From Flavonifractor sp. An306 (lineage in GTDB: Bacteria; Bacillota; Clostridia; Oscillospirales; Oscillospiraceae): a stretch of DNA of 64,000 nucleotides. The position numbers and the translations under genes were made by a program. Positions within the stretch are counted from its first letter, which is position 1. Each line of letters opens with the position of its first letter. The notes beneath the pieces are model-generated. The model searched no databases, was not told the origin of the DNA, and saw only the letters and a program-made list of their open reading frames with translations. The stretch is from contig NZ_NFIQ01000001.1 in NCBI RefSeq assembly GCF_002159455.1, positions 59,203 through 123,202 on the forward strand. The letters are read 5' to 3'. Positions 16,835-25,165 of this stretch are shown here, one piece after another.

Positions 16835-18250
16835 ATGAATCAGCAGGATATCAAGAATCAGCTGCAGGAGATGTTTGGCGAGCACTTTATCACCGATGAG
16901 GAAGTGCTGAAGGAGAGAAGCTCCGACTTGATCGGCTACCGCAGATGGGAGCGGTTCAACGGCGCCTATCTGGCGGAGAAGCCCATGGGCGTGATCATGG
17001 CCCAGAATACCGAGGACGTGTCCCGGGCGCTGGCCTTCTGCAACCAGAACAAGGTCCTGGTGGTCCCCCAGTGCGGCCGCTCCTGCGTGTGCTCCGGCAC
17101 CGAAACCTACGAGGGCAGCGTGGTGCTGGACGGCACAGCCATGAACGGCATCCTGAAGTTTGACGAGGAGAACTACATGGTGACCGTGGGCTGCGGCACC
17201 CCCCTGAAGTATCTGGAGGAGTACTGCAACCAGAAGGGCTACACCACCGGCCACTTCCCCCAGTCCCTGCCCTTGGCCCAGATGGGCGGCCTGGTCTCCA
17301 CCCGGAGCATCGGCCAGCTCTCCACCCTGTACGGCGGCATTGAGGACCTGCTCATCGGCCTGGAGGCCGTGCTGGCCGACGGCAGCGTGGTGCGCATCAA
17401 GAACGTGCCCAGAAGAGCGGCCGGCCCCGACCTGCGCCACCTGTTTATGGGCAGCGAGGGCAACATCGGCTTCGTGACCGAGGTGACCGTGAAGCTGTTC
17501 AAGCGCTACCCCGAAAACTGGATGGGCGCCTTCGGCATCGACTCGGTGAAGGCCGGACTGGACGCCATCAAGGAGATCATGCAGGACGGCTACCGTCCGG
17601 CGGTGGTGCGCCTCCACGACGCCGTTGAGGCCGAGATGACCTACAAGAAGTTTATCAACGAGGGCGAGAGCATCCTGCTCTTCGTCTGCGAGGGCCCCGA
17701 GAGCATCCGCAACGCCACCGGCGCGGCCATCATGGAGATCGTCCAGAAGCACGGCGGCCGTCCCCTGGGCGAGAAGCCGGTGGAGCTGTGGTACCAGGTG
17801 CGCAACGACACCTGCGACGACCTGTATCGGGCCAACAAGCAGGGCCTGCTGCGGGACACCTGCGAGATCTCCGGCAACTGGTCCGACATCTACTCCATCT
17901 ACGAGAATGTCCTCAAGCGCTTCCCCCAGGAGATCGAGGACGTGGTCCAGATCAGCGCCCACTCCTCCCACAGCTACCAGACCGGCACCAATATGTACTT
18001 CGTGTTCTCCTGGAAGGGCGTCAAGGACCTGGCCAAGTCCGAGCAGCAGTATGACACCGCCATGGGCATCATCATGGAGGAGACCCTGCGCTTCGGCGGC
18101 AGCATCTGCCACCACCACGGCGTGGGCAAGTACCGCACCAAGTGGATGGACCAGGAGCACGGCAGCTCCTACCAGATGATGTACACGCTGAAGGACGCCT
18201 TTGACCCCAACGGCATTATGAACACGGGGACCTTCCTGCCCAAGCGGTAA
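16835..18250 (+). CDS. FAD-linked oxidase, alkyl-DHAP synthase / GlcD type
   Basis: A 471-residue protein with the PCMH-type FAD-binding domain in the N-terminal half (PQCGRSCVCSGTET, then MGGLVSTRSIGQ) and a C-terminal FAD-oxidase domain ending with HHHGVGKYR (histidines 426-428). That histidine motif is a mark of alkylglycerone-phosphate synthase, which uses dihydroxyacetone phosphate derivatives, the product class expected from a glycerol-phosphate dehydrogenase. It may alternatively be an ordinary 2-hydroxyacid dehydrogenase. The ATG follows AAGGAGG. Tight packing with a second FAD oxidase and EtfBA suggests it gives its electrons to the ETF. Confidence 0.85.
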   Translation: MNQQDIKNQLQEMFGEHFITDEEVLKERSSDLIGYRRWERFNGAYLAEKPMGVIMAQNTEDVSRALAFCNQNKVLVVPQCGRSCVCSGTETYEGSVVLDGTAMNGILKFDEENYMVTVGCGTPLKYLEEYCNQKGYTTGHFPQSLPLAQMGGLVSTRSIGQLSTLYGGIEDLLIGLEAVLADGSVVRIKNVPRRAAGPDLRHLFMGSEGNIGFVTEVTVKLFKRYPENWMGAFGIDSVKAGLDAIKEIMQDGYRPAVVRLHDAVEAEMTYKKFINEGESILLFVCEGPESIRNATGAAIMEIVQKHGGRPLGEKPVELWYQVRNDTCDDLYRANKQGLLRDTCEISGNWSDIYSIYENVLKRFPQEIEDVVQISAHSSHSYQTGTNMYFVFSWKGVKDLAKSEQQYDTAMGIIMEETLRFGGSICHHHGVGKYRTKWMDQEHGSSYQMMYTLKDAFDPNGIMNTGTFLPKR

Positions 18251-18268
18251 GCCGGAGGAAAAGAATAC

Positions 18269-19609
18269 ATGGAAAAAAAGCAGTACCTGACGGACGGGGA
18301 GGTTGTGTTTCTCCCGGTATCGGAGGAGTACCTGACGGACGAGTCCGGCGGCATGGGCTGGGCGGAGCGGATTTGCTTCCCCACCAACGCCGGGGAAGCC
18401 TGCCTGGCCCTGGAATGGGCCAGGCAGGCGGGGCTGCCGGTGACCGTGCAGGGGAGCCGGACCGGCATCTGCGGAGGAGCTCTTCCGCAGGGCGGGCTGG
18501 TCCTGAACCTGTCGCGGATGAGCGGCCTGTCGGGGGAAGCCCATCCGGAACGAAAGGAACTGCTGCTGACAGTGCAGGCGGGGGTAACCCTGTCTGCACT
18601 TCGGCAGTTTTTGGATGGTTTCCGGAAAGACGGCCTATCCTACTGGTTTCCCCTCAATCCTACCGAGGAGCAGGCCACCCTGGGGGGTATTATGGCCTGC
18701 CGTGCCGAGGGGGGGCGGGCCGCCTTCTGGGGTCCCGCCGAGACCTGGCTGGTCCAGGTGGAGGCGGCGGATTTCGCGGGCAAGCTCCGCCGCTTTCAGG
18801 GCGGGGAGCTGGAGCGGATCCTGGGGGACGAGGGGCATAACTGGGTGATTCTCTCCCTGGAACTCCGCCTGCCGGAGCGGCCCGCCCACACCGGCGTACT
18901 GTTGTGCCCCTTCGGGGAGCTGAGCGGCGTCAGCCGCTTCCTGGAGCGGAAAGATGAACGCACCGGCCTGCGCCTGTCCATGGCCGAGTGGCTGGGAGTG
19001 GAGGCCCTGGACCTGCTGAGCGAAAATGCCGAGGCCCTGGCCAAGGCGGGGGTGTCCGGCCTGCAGCGGGCGGACACTCTGCTGCTGGAGTTTACCGCCC
19101 CCGGCGAGGAGGAGGCCCTCAACGGCCTGGAGGAGCTGCTGGGCCTGCTGGAGGAGTGCGGCTGCGACGTGGACGTGGTGCTGATGGGGGACAGTCCCAA
19201 GGAGCGGGAGCGGCTGCTGGCCCTGCGGCACCTGCTCAATGAGACGGCCGCCGGAAAGGCCCGCATGGCCGCCGGGGCGGTGGGGCGGCCTCCGCTGCTG
19301 CTGGATCTGGCCTTCCCCCAGGGGATCGAGCCCTTTGTGGCCCAGTGCCGCCGTCAGGCGGCCGGGCCGTGGGCGGCCTGGGGCCACGGGGCCGCGGGCC
19401 ATGTGCATGTACACCTGTTTTATGAGAATGAGGACGAGTATGCCCGGCAGCGGGAGACCGCCGCCGCCCTGCTGGAGGTGGGGCGGCGGATGGGAGGCGT
19501 GCCCCACCGGGAGTTTGGCAGGGGCAAGTGCCGGACGGCGGACGGGAGCCCGGTGGAGGCGCCCTGTCCGGGAGAGGGGGAGCGCGTATGGACATCGCGG
19601 TATGTGTAA
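18269..19609 (+). CDS. FAD-linked oxidase, GlcD / lactate dehydrogenase type
   Basis: A 446-residue second member of the same superfamily: FAD-binding GSRTGICGGALP near residues 62-73, LGGIMACRAEGG, and near the C terminus HGAAGHVHVH, the region that in GlcD-like dehydrogenases holds the catalytic histidines. No Fe-S domain is present. It follows its paralogue by 18 bases and overlaps etfB by 22 bases, so translation is probably coupled. Relatives next to EtfAB in acetogens form an electron-confurcating lactate dehydrogenase; the substrate here is unknown. Confidence 0.82.
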   Translation: MEKKQYLTDGEVVFLPVSEEYLTDESGGMGWAERICFPTNAGEACLALEWARQAGLPVTVQGSRTGICGGALPQGGLVLNLSRMSGLSGEAHPERKELLLTVQAGVTLSALRQFLDGFRKDGLSYWFPLNPTEEQATLGGIMACRAEGGRAAFWGPAETWLVQVEAADFAGKLRRFQGGELERILGDEGHNWVILSLELRLPERPAHTGVLLCPFGELSGVSRFLERKDERTGLRLSMAEWLGVEALDLLSENAEALAKAGVSGLQRADTLLLEFTAPGEEEALNGLEELLGLLEECGCDVDVVLMGDSPKERERLLALRHLLNETAAGKARMAAGAVGRPPLLLDLAFPQGIEPFVAQCRRQAAGPWAAWGHGAAGHVHVHLFYENEDEYARQRETAAALLEVGRRMGGVPHREFGRGKCRTADGSPVEAPCPGEGERVWTSRYV

Positions 19610-20367
19610 AAACGGTGCCGGACTACGACATGGTGCCCGCCAAGGAGTGGCAGGCCGTGGCGGGCGGCCATCCGGACATCTCCTACGTCCGGGACTGCTT
19701 CGGCTGTTTTGACGAGACGGCCCTGGAGCTGGCCCTGCGGCTGAAGGAGCAGGACCCCGGCGTGGAGCTGCGGGCGGTGAGCGTAGGGGAGGCGACCGGG
19801 CTGCTGAAGGGGCTGTACGCGGTGGGCTATTCTCAGGTCACCGCCCTGCCCCCCGCCGAGGCGCGGACCGAGCTGGATTTCCGGCCGGAGCGGACGGCGG
19901 GCTATCTGGCGGCCTACTTCCGCCAACATCCGGCGGAGCTGATCCTGTGCGGCCGGCAGACCGGCCCGGGGGACAGCGGTATGGTGCCCTATCTGTTGGC
20001 CCAGGAGCTGGAGGCGCCCTGCGTGCCCGGCGTGGTGGCGCTGAACGCCCCCCCGTCCGGCGGGGAGGTTCTGGCTCAGGCGGTGTGTATAGACGGGACG
20101 GTGCGGGAGCTGAGGCGGGGAACCGTGGTGATCCTGGACAATGTGCCGGACTGCTTTCTGCGCCTGCCCACCCTGAAGGAGAAGCTGGCCGCCAGGACCC
20201 GGGAGGTGCTGGTGGAAACGGCGGAGTGTCCCCAGAAGGAGCTGGACGGCGTGACCCTGGAGCGCCTGGAGGCCCCGCCCAGACGGGAGAAGTGCCGGTT
20301 TTTGGAGGGCACCGTAGAGGAGCAGGCCGCCGGACTGCTGGCGTGGCTCCGGGAGAGCGACGGTTGA
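19588..20367 (+). CDS. etfB: Electron transfer flavoprotein beta subunit (EtfB-like)
   Basis: A 259-residue protein starting MDIAVCVKTVPD, the usual EtfB opening. The nucleotide-loop region CGRQTGPGDSGMVP (121-134) replaces the usual GRQAIDGDTAQVGP, keeping Gly-Arg-Gln and Asp129 but losing the DGDT order; this loop holds AMP in simple ETFs and NAD plus a second flavin in bifurcating ones. A longer in-frame opening to 19528 lies in the previous gene; ATG 19588 follows GGAGAGGGGGAG. With etfA it should accept electrons from the neighbouring flavoproteins. Confidence 0.85.
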   Translation: MDIAVCVKTVPDYDMVPAKEWQAVAGGHPDISYVRDCFGCFDETALELALRLKEQDPGVELRAVSVGEATGLLKGLYAVGYSQVTALPPAEARTELDFRPERTAGYLAAYFRQHPAELILCGRQTGPGDSGMVPYLLAQELEAPCVPGVVALNAPPSGGEVLAQAVCIDGTVRELRRGTVVILDNVPDCFLRLPTLKEKLAARTREVLVETAECPQKELDGVTLERLEAPPRREKCRFLEGTVEEQAAGLLAWLRESDG

Positions 20368-20380
20368 GGAGGCGCGGAGG

Positions 20381-21127
20381 ATGAAAACAGCCATACTGTA
20401 TCTGGCGGGGGAGAAGCATTGTCCCCTGACCATCCCCTTTACGGCGGCGGAGGACGGGACGGACGCCATCAACTGGGTCCTGGACCGCCCGGACTTTCTG
20501 GAGCAGGCGGCCTGCCGGTATGGGGCCGAGCGACCCGACCTGCTGGTGCTGGAGGATGGCGGCGAGGCCCGGGGCCTGGCCGCCGGGCTGGCCCAGCGGC
20601 TGGGGGGAAGCTGCCTCTTCCAGGTCAGGGAGCTGTGGCGGGAGGAATCCGGCCTGCTGGCCCGGCGGGGGGCGTACAACTCCAATCTGCAGGCGGTCTA
20701 CCGCCTGCGGACGCCGGCAGTGGTGACGGTGGCCGGACGGGGCGCGCCGGGGACCGAGACGCTGGAGAACGCCGCCGGGATCCTGGCGGCGGGCCGGGGA
20801 ATCGGCGGGAAGCAGAACTTCCAGCGCCTGGCGGCCTGCGCCGCCGTCCTGGGGGCCCAGGCAGGGGCCACCCGGCCGGCGGTGATGAACACCTGGGCGG
20901 AGATGGAGCGGCTCATCGGCCAGTCCGGCCACCAGGTCTCCCCCCGGTGGATGGTGACGGTGGGGGCCTCCGGCAGCGGACCCTTCCTGGCAGGGGTGCG
21001 GGCGGAGCGCCTGGCGGCGGTGGACAACGACCCCAACGCCATGATCTTCTGGAACGCCGACCTGGGTATCCAGGCGGATGCCGGGGCCTTCCTGGACGCC
21101 CTGGAAAAGGAGCTGAGCGGGACATGA
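20381..21127 (+). CDS. etfA: Electron transfer flavoprotein alpha subunit (EtfA-like), short divergent form
   Basis: A 248-residue protein, clearly shorter than the usual ~310-400. The C-terminal FAD domain is recognisable: GRGIGGKQNFQRLAACAAVLGAQAG (138-162), GQSGHQVSP (180-188) and IQADA. The canonical SGAIQH flavin-contact segment is SGSGPF (197-202), so the histidine is missing, and the N-terminal domain is reduced. No ferredoxin-like domain is fused. It may bind flavin in a modified way or depend strongly on its dehydrogenase partners. Confidence 0.82.
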   Translation: MKTAILYLAGEKHCPLTIPFTAAEDGTDAINWVLDRPDFLEQAACRYGAERPDLLVLEDGGEARGLAAGLAQRLGGSCLFQVRELWREESGLLARRGAYNSNLQAVYRLRTPAVVTVAGRGAPGTETLENAAGILAAGRGIGGKQNFQRLAACAAVLGAQAGATRPAVMNTWAEMERLIGQSGHQVSPRWMVTVGASGSGPFLAGVRAERLAAVDNDPNAMIFWNADLGIQADAGAFLDALEKELSGT

Positions 21128-21768
21128 TGAGGTATACCCATGTGATCTGGGATATCGACAACACCATGCTGGACACCGAAGAGGAGCTGATGTGCGCTCT
21201 CATCCAGGCCCTGCGGGAAAAATACGGCGTGGAGCGGAGCCGGGCGGAGCTGTGGTTCGCCATGGTGATGCCCGCCAAGGAGACGGTGCGCCATCTGGGC
21301 ATCCCGGAGGAGGACCAGGAGGAGGTGCGGCGGCGCTGGAATCAGCTCACCTACACCTTCCGGGACAGGGTCACCATATTTCCCGGCGTGGAGGAGGCGA
21401 TGACCCGGCTGCGGGACGCCGGGGTGGGTCTGGGTGTGGTCACCGCCAGAACCCGGGAGGCCTACCGGCGGGACATGGTGCCCCTGGGCTTGGGGAAGTA
21501 TTTTGAAACGGTGGTCTGCGCCGACGACACCCAGCGGCCCAAGCCCGACCCGGAGCCGGTGGAGCGGTTCTGCGCCCTCACCGGGGCGGCAAAGGACCAG
21601 GTGCTGATGATCGGGGACAGCGCCTCGGATATGAAATGCTGCCGGGCGGCGGGGATCCACGGCGCCCTGGCCCTGTGGGGGAAGGGGGCGGATCCGTCCC
21701 TGCCGGCGGATTACCACTTTCACACCCCGACGGAGGCGGTGGAGGCCGTTCTGGGACCAGAGCGGTGA
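21124..21768 (+). CDS. HAD-family phosphatase
   Basis: A 214-residue haloacid-dehalogenase-like protein of the phosphoglycolate phosphatase/beta-phosphoglucomutase subgroup: nucleophile Asp10 and Asp12 in WDIDNTMLD, a helical cap, VVTARTREAY (motif II), the lysine in QRPKPDP (motif III) and IGDSASDM (motif IV). The start overlaps the etfA stop as ATGA. As the last operon member it may remove phosphate from an intermediate or repair a dead-end metabolite; the substrate is not known. Confidence 0.88.
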   Translation: MMRYTHVIWDIDNTMLDTEEELMCALIQALREKYGVERSRAELWFAMVMPAKETVRHLGIPEEDQEEVRRRWNQLTYTFRDRVTIFPGVEEAMTRLRDAGVGLGVVTARTREAYRRDMVPLGLGKYFETVVCADDTQRPKPDPEPVERFCALTGAAKDQVLMIGDSASDMKCCRAAGIHGALALWGKGADPSLPADYHFHTPTEAVEAVLGPER

Positions 21769-21801
21769 GCAGTTGCAGAAACAGGAAGGATGAAGATATG
21801 C

Positions 21802-22626
21802 ATGGCCCGGCTGATTGAGATTCGCGACCCCAAGGCTCCCGAGCTGGAGGTGTACGCCGACCTGACCCACGCCCAGCTGCGCCGCCGGAAGGAGGGGGAG
21901 CTGTTTATCGCCGAGAGCGGCAAGGTGATCGGCCACGCTCTGGAGGCCGGCTGCCGGCCCGTCTCCTTTTTGATGGAGGAGCGGCAGGTGGAGGGCTTTC
22001 TCCGGCTGCTGGCGGGGCGGTGGCCGGATGTGCCCATCTACACCGCCCGGCGGGAGGTGCTGGCCGGGCTCACCGGCTACGCCCTGACCCGGGGGATGCT
22101 GGCCGCCATGGTGCGCCCCGCCCTGCCCGGGGTGGAAGAGCTGTGCCGGACGGCCCGCCGGGTGGCGGTGCTGGAACACATCACCGACGCCACCAACGTG
22201 GGGGCCATCTTCCGCTCCGCCGCCGCCCTGGGGATGGACGGGGTGCTGGTCACCCCCACCTGCTGCGACCCCTTCTACCGGCGCTCGGTCCGGGTGAGCA
22301 TGGGCACCGTCTTTCAGATCCCCTGGACCTGGCTGGGAGAGGACGGGAGCCAGTGGCCCCAGCCCGGCCTGGACCGGCTGAAGGCCATGGGCTTTCGGAC
22401 GGTGGCCATGGCCCTGCGGGAGGACGCCATCCCCATCGACCACCCGGAGCTGGCCGCCCAGGACAAGCTGGCGGTGGTGCTGGGGGCGGAGGGGGACGGT
22501 TTGGCCAACGATACCATCGCCCAGTGCGACTACACCGCCGTGATCCCCATGTGCCATGGGGTGGACTCCCTCAATGTGGCCGCCGCTGGGGCGGTGCTGT
22601 TCTGGCAGCTGCGCCCACAGAACTGA
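21802..22626 (+). CDS. TrmH/SpoU-family RNA 2'-O-ribose methyltransferase
   Basis: About 274 residues of a SPOUT methyltransferase: the N-terminal substrate-binding part, then the knot with LEHITDATNVGAIFRSAAA (motif 1), VVLGAEGDGL (motif 2) and IPMCHGVDSLNVAAAGAVL (motif 3). It should methylate a ribose in tRNA or rRNA; the target cannot be named. An in-frame ATG at 21790 directly abuts AGGAAGG, so the second ATG at 21802 is preferred, also because homologues begin close to IEIRDPKAPEL. It begins 33 bases after the HAD gene and ends the transcript at the following terminator. Confidence 0.9.
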   Translation: MARLIEIRDPKAPELEVYADLTHAQLRRRKEGELFIAESGKVIGHALEAGCRPVSFLMEERQVEGFLRLLAGRWPDVPIYTARREVLAGLTGYALTRGMLAAMVRPALPGVEELCRTARRVAVLEHITDATNVGAIFRSAAALGMDGVLVTPTCCDPFYRRSVRVSMGTVFQIPWTWLGEDGSQWPQPGLDRLKAMGFRTVAMALREDAIPIDHPELAAQDKLAVVLGAEGDGLANDTIAQCDYTAVIPMCHGVDSLNVAAAGAVLFWQLRPQN

Positions 22627-22640
22627 ACACGTGCCCTTTC

Positions 22641-22681
22641 CGTCGGAACCCGGACTCTCTCCGGGTTCCGACGATATTTTT
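22641..22681 (+). terminator. Intrinsic terminator after the methyltransferase gene
   Basis: A perfect 13-bp stem (22641-22653 with 22661-22673) followed by GATATTTTT. It probably ends the long transcript that began at about 10335. Confidence 0.85.
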
Positions 22682-22747
22682 CCATTATATGGAATATACT
22701 GTCTCTGAAACTGGGCGGACAAGCCCCATACAAAGGAGACAGGGACC

Positions 22748-25093
22748 ATGGCGACAAAGGAAAAGCTGAAAACCAAGGCGGCCCGGCTGCGGGAAGAGGC
22801 CCGGGAGACGGGGAAGGTGGTATTTCGGGCCCCAGCGCTGGTGCGGACGGCGGAGTGCGCCATCCGGTTCCTGCTGGGGGCGCTGCTGTCGGGGGCGGAG
22901 ATTTTTGGCGGGTACGCCCCCTTCGCGCTGGGTCTGGTGGGGGCCTCCGGCTCGGGGCTGGACGGGTTCTGCGCCCTGCTGGGGGCCTGCTTCGGCTATC
23001 TCACCATGCAGGGCTTTGCCGAGGGCCTGCGGTACACGGCGGCCTGCATCCTGGCCTTTTCGGTGGCCTTTGCCTTCTTTGACGTGAAGGCCTACAAAAA
23101 GACCTGGTTTATGCCTGTGGCCGCCGCCGCCATGGACGGGATCACCGGCTTCGTCTACCTCTCCGACCAGGGGTGGACCAAGGAAAACCTGGTGTTTTTC
23201 GGCACCGAGCTGCTGCTGTGCGGGGCGTCGGTGTACTTTTACCGCATCGCCTTTACCCCCTGGACGGAAAAGCGGGAGGAGGAGGGGCTCACCCCCCGGC
23301 AGACGGTGAGCCTGCTGCTGCTGGCGGGGACGCTGATGCTCACCCTGGCCAATCTGACCCTGCCCGGCCAGCTGTCGGTGGGGCGGCTGACCGCCGCCCT
23401 GGCGGTGATGGCCACCGCCAGCCAGGGGGGCATCGGCGTGGGGGCCACGGTGGGGGTGGCCGCCGGGCTGGCCATGGATCTGGCCGCCGGGGGTATGCCC
23501 TTTTACTCCATGGCCTACGCCCTGTCCGGGGTGATGGCGGGAGCCTTCCACCGGCAGGGCCGGCTGGCGGCCGCCCTGTCCTACGTGCTGACCAACGGCC
23601 TGGCGGTGCTGTGGACCTGGCAGGAGGGGCTTCACATCGCCCTGCTCTATGAGGTGTTCATCGCCTCGGTGATCTTCCTGGTGCTCCCCCAGAAGGCCCT
23701 GCGGCAGGTGGGGGCCCTGGTGGCCCCCCAGCCCAGGCAGGACACCCGGGAGCGGGCCATGGCCTATGTCCGGGACCGGCTGGAGGAGACCGCCGGGGCC
23801 TTTAAGGAGCTCTACCAATCCATGCGCGCCACCCTGCGGCCGGGGCGGCCCAACGATGGGGACGCCGCCGTGGTTTTTGACCGGGCCGCCGACCGGGTGT
23901 GCAAGCGCTGCGCCCTGCAGGCCTCCTGCTGGCAGCGGGACTATATCTCCACCTTCAACGCCCTCAACGACGCCCTCCCGGCCATGCTGGACCGGGGCAA
24001 GGGGGAGGGGGGCGATTTCCCCGCCTACTTTGCCAACCGCTGCGTCAAGTTCCCGGAATTTCTGGCGGCGGCCAATGAGGAGGTGTCCGCCCTGCTCTAC
24101 CGGCGGCAGTACCGCAGCCGCCTGCAGGAGAACCGGGCGGCGGTGTGCCGCCAGTATGGGGAGCTGGCCCAGGTGCTGGGGGCGGCGGCGGCCGAGCTGG
24201 GGGCGGAGCTGGTGCCGGATCCGGTGCGGGAAAAGCGGCTGCGCCAGTATCTGGCCGCCCAGGGTATCGAGTGCCAGCTGGCGGCCTACTACGACGAGGC
24301 GGGCCACCTTCGCCTGGAGCTGGAGGGGGCCGGCCTGAGCCCCCTGCGGCAGAAGGAGGGGGTGGAAAAGCTGTCCAAGCTGGTGAATTTCCCCCTGCGG
24401 GTTGTGGAGGGGGAGCGGCGGGACAAGCTGGTGCTGGTGCAGAGCGAGCCGCTGATGGCGGTGGCCGGTGCGGCCTGCCGGCGGAAGGACGGACAGATGA
24501 TTTCCGGGGATACCGGGGCCTGGTTCAAGCATGACGACGGGGCCCTCTATGTGCTGCTGTGCGACGGCATGGGCTCCGGCCGTCTGGCCCAGCGGGAGAG
24601 CGCGCTGGCGGTGCGCCTGCTGGAGCAGTTTCTCAAGGCGGGGGTGCGGCCGGAAAACGCGCTGCAGACCATCAGCGCCGCCCTGGCCCTCCGGGGGGAG
24701 GAGGAGATCGGCTTCACCACGGTGGATCTGCTGCGGGTGGACCTGTTCACCGGCGAGGCGGCGGTCTATAAGTACGGCGCCGCCCCTACCTATGTAAAGA
24801 AGGGAACCGGCGTCAGCCGGCTCACCGGCGCCTCCCTCCCCGCCGGGCTGGCGGGAGGCGAGGGGGGCGCCCCAGACGTCAGCCAGCTCCGGCTGGAGGC
24901 GGGGGACTGGGTGCTGCTGGTCACCGACGGGGTGACCGGCGGCGGGCCGGACCAGTGGGTGCGGGACCAGATGACCGCCTTTTCCGGCGGCAGCCCCAGA
25001 GAGCTGGCGGAGGCCCTGCTGGAGGAGAGCCAGCGGCAGGTGGGGGCGGCGGACGACCGCACCGCCCTGGTCATCAAGCTGACCCGGCGATAA
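22748..25093 (+). CDS. spoIIE: Stage II sporulation protein E (PP2C-type phosphatase)
   Basis: A 781-residue protein with the SpoIIE layout: about ten hydrophobic segments in residues 35-330, a central FtsZ-interaction/regulatory region with a cysteine-rich stretch (CKRCALQASCW), and a C-terminal PP2C domain from about 560 with LLCDGMGSGRLA and LVTDGVTGGG carrying the metal-binding aspartates. It dephosphorylates the anti-anti-sigma factor SpoIIAA to release sigma-F in the forespore and helps polar septation. AAAGGAGACAGGG precedes the ATG. A TATACT at 22695-22700 could be its -10 box, but I found no clear -35, in line with Spo0A-dependent control. Confidence 0.95.
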   Translation: MATKEKLKTKAARLREEARETGKVVFRAPALVRTAECAIRFLLGALLSGAEIFGGYAPFALGLVGASGSGLDGFCALLGACFGYLTMQGFAEGLRYTAACILAFSVAFAFFDVKAYKKTWFMPVAAAAMDGITGFVYLSDQGWTKENLVFFGTELLLCGASVYFYRIAFTPWTEKREEEGLTPRQTVSLLLLAGTLMLTLANLTLPGQLSVGRLTAALAVMATASQGGIGVGATVGVAAGLAMDLAAGGMPFYSMAYALSGVMAGAFHRQGRLAAALSYVLTNGLAVLWTWQEGLHIALLYEVFIASVIFLVLPQKALRQVGALVAPQPRQDTRERAMAYVRDRLEETAGAFKELYQSMRATLRPGRPNDGDAAVVFDRAADRVCKRCALQASCWQRDYISTFNALNDALPAMLDRGKGEGGDFPAYFANRCVKFPEFLAAANEEVSALLYRRQYRSRLQENRAAVCRQYGELAQVLGAAAAELGAELVPDPVREKRLRQYLAAQGIECQLAAYYDEAGHLRLELEGAGLSPLRQKEGVEKLSKLVNFPLRVVEGERRDKLVLVQSEPLMAVAGAACRRKDGQMISGDTGAWFKHDDGALYVLLCDGMGSGRLAQRESALAVRLLEQFLKAGVRPENALQTISAALALRGEEEIGFTTVDLLRVDLFTGEAAVYKYGAAPTYVKKGTGVSRLTGASLPAGLAGGEGGAPDVSQLRLEAGDWVLLVTDGVTGGGPDQWVRDQMTAFSGGSPRELAEALLEESQRQVGAADDRTALVIKLTRR

Positions 25094-25098
25094 GAAAA

Positions 25099-25137
25099 GC
25101 GGCAGGAGGCGCTCCCGTTGGGAGCGCCTCCTGCCGT
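25099..25137. terminator. Bidirectional terminator between spoIIE and the LytM gene
   Basis: A strong stem (about 25101-25116 with 25120-25135). T-rich sequence follows only on the minus strand (plus-strand AAGAAAAG), so it works best for the leftward LytM gene. Confidence 0.75.
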
Positions 25138-25165
25138 TATAGAGAGAGGAAAGGGAAAGAAGCAA

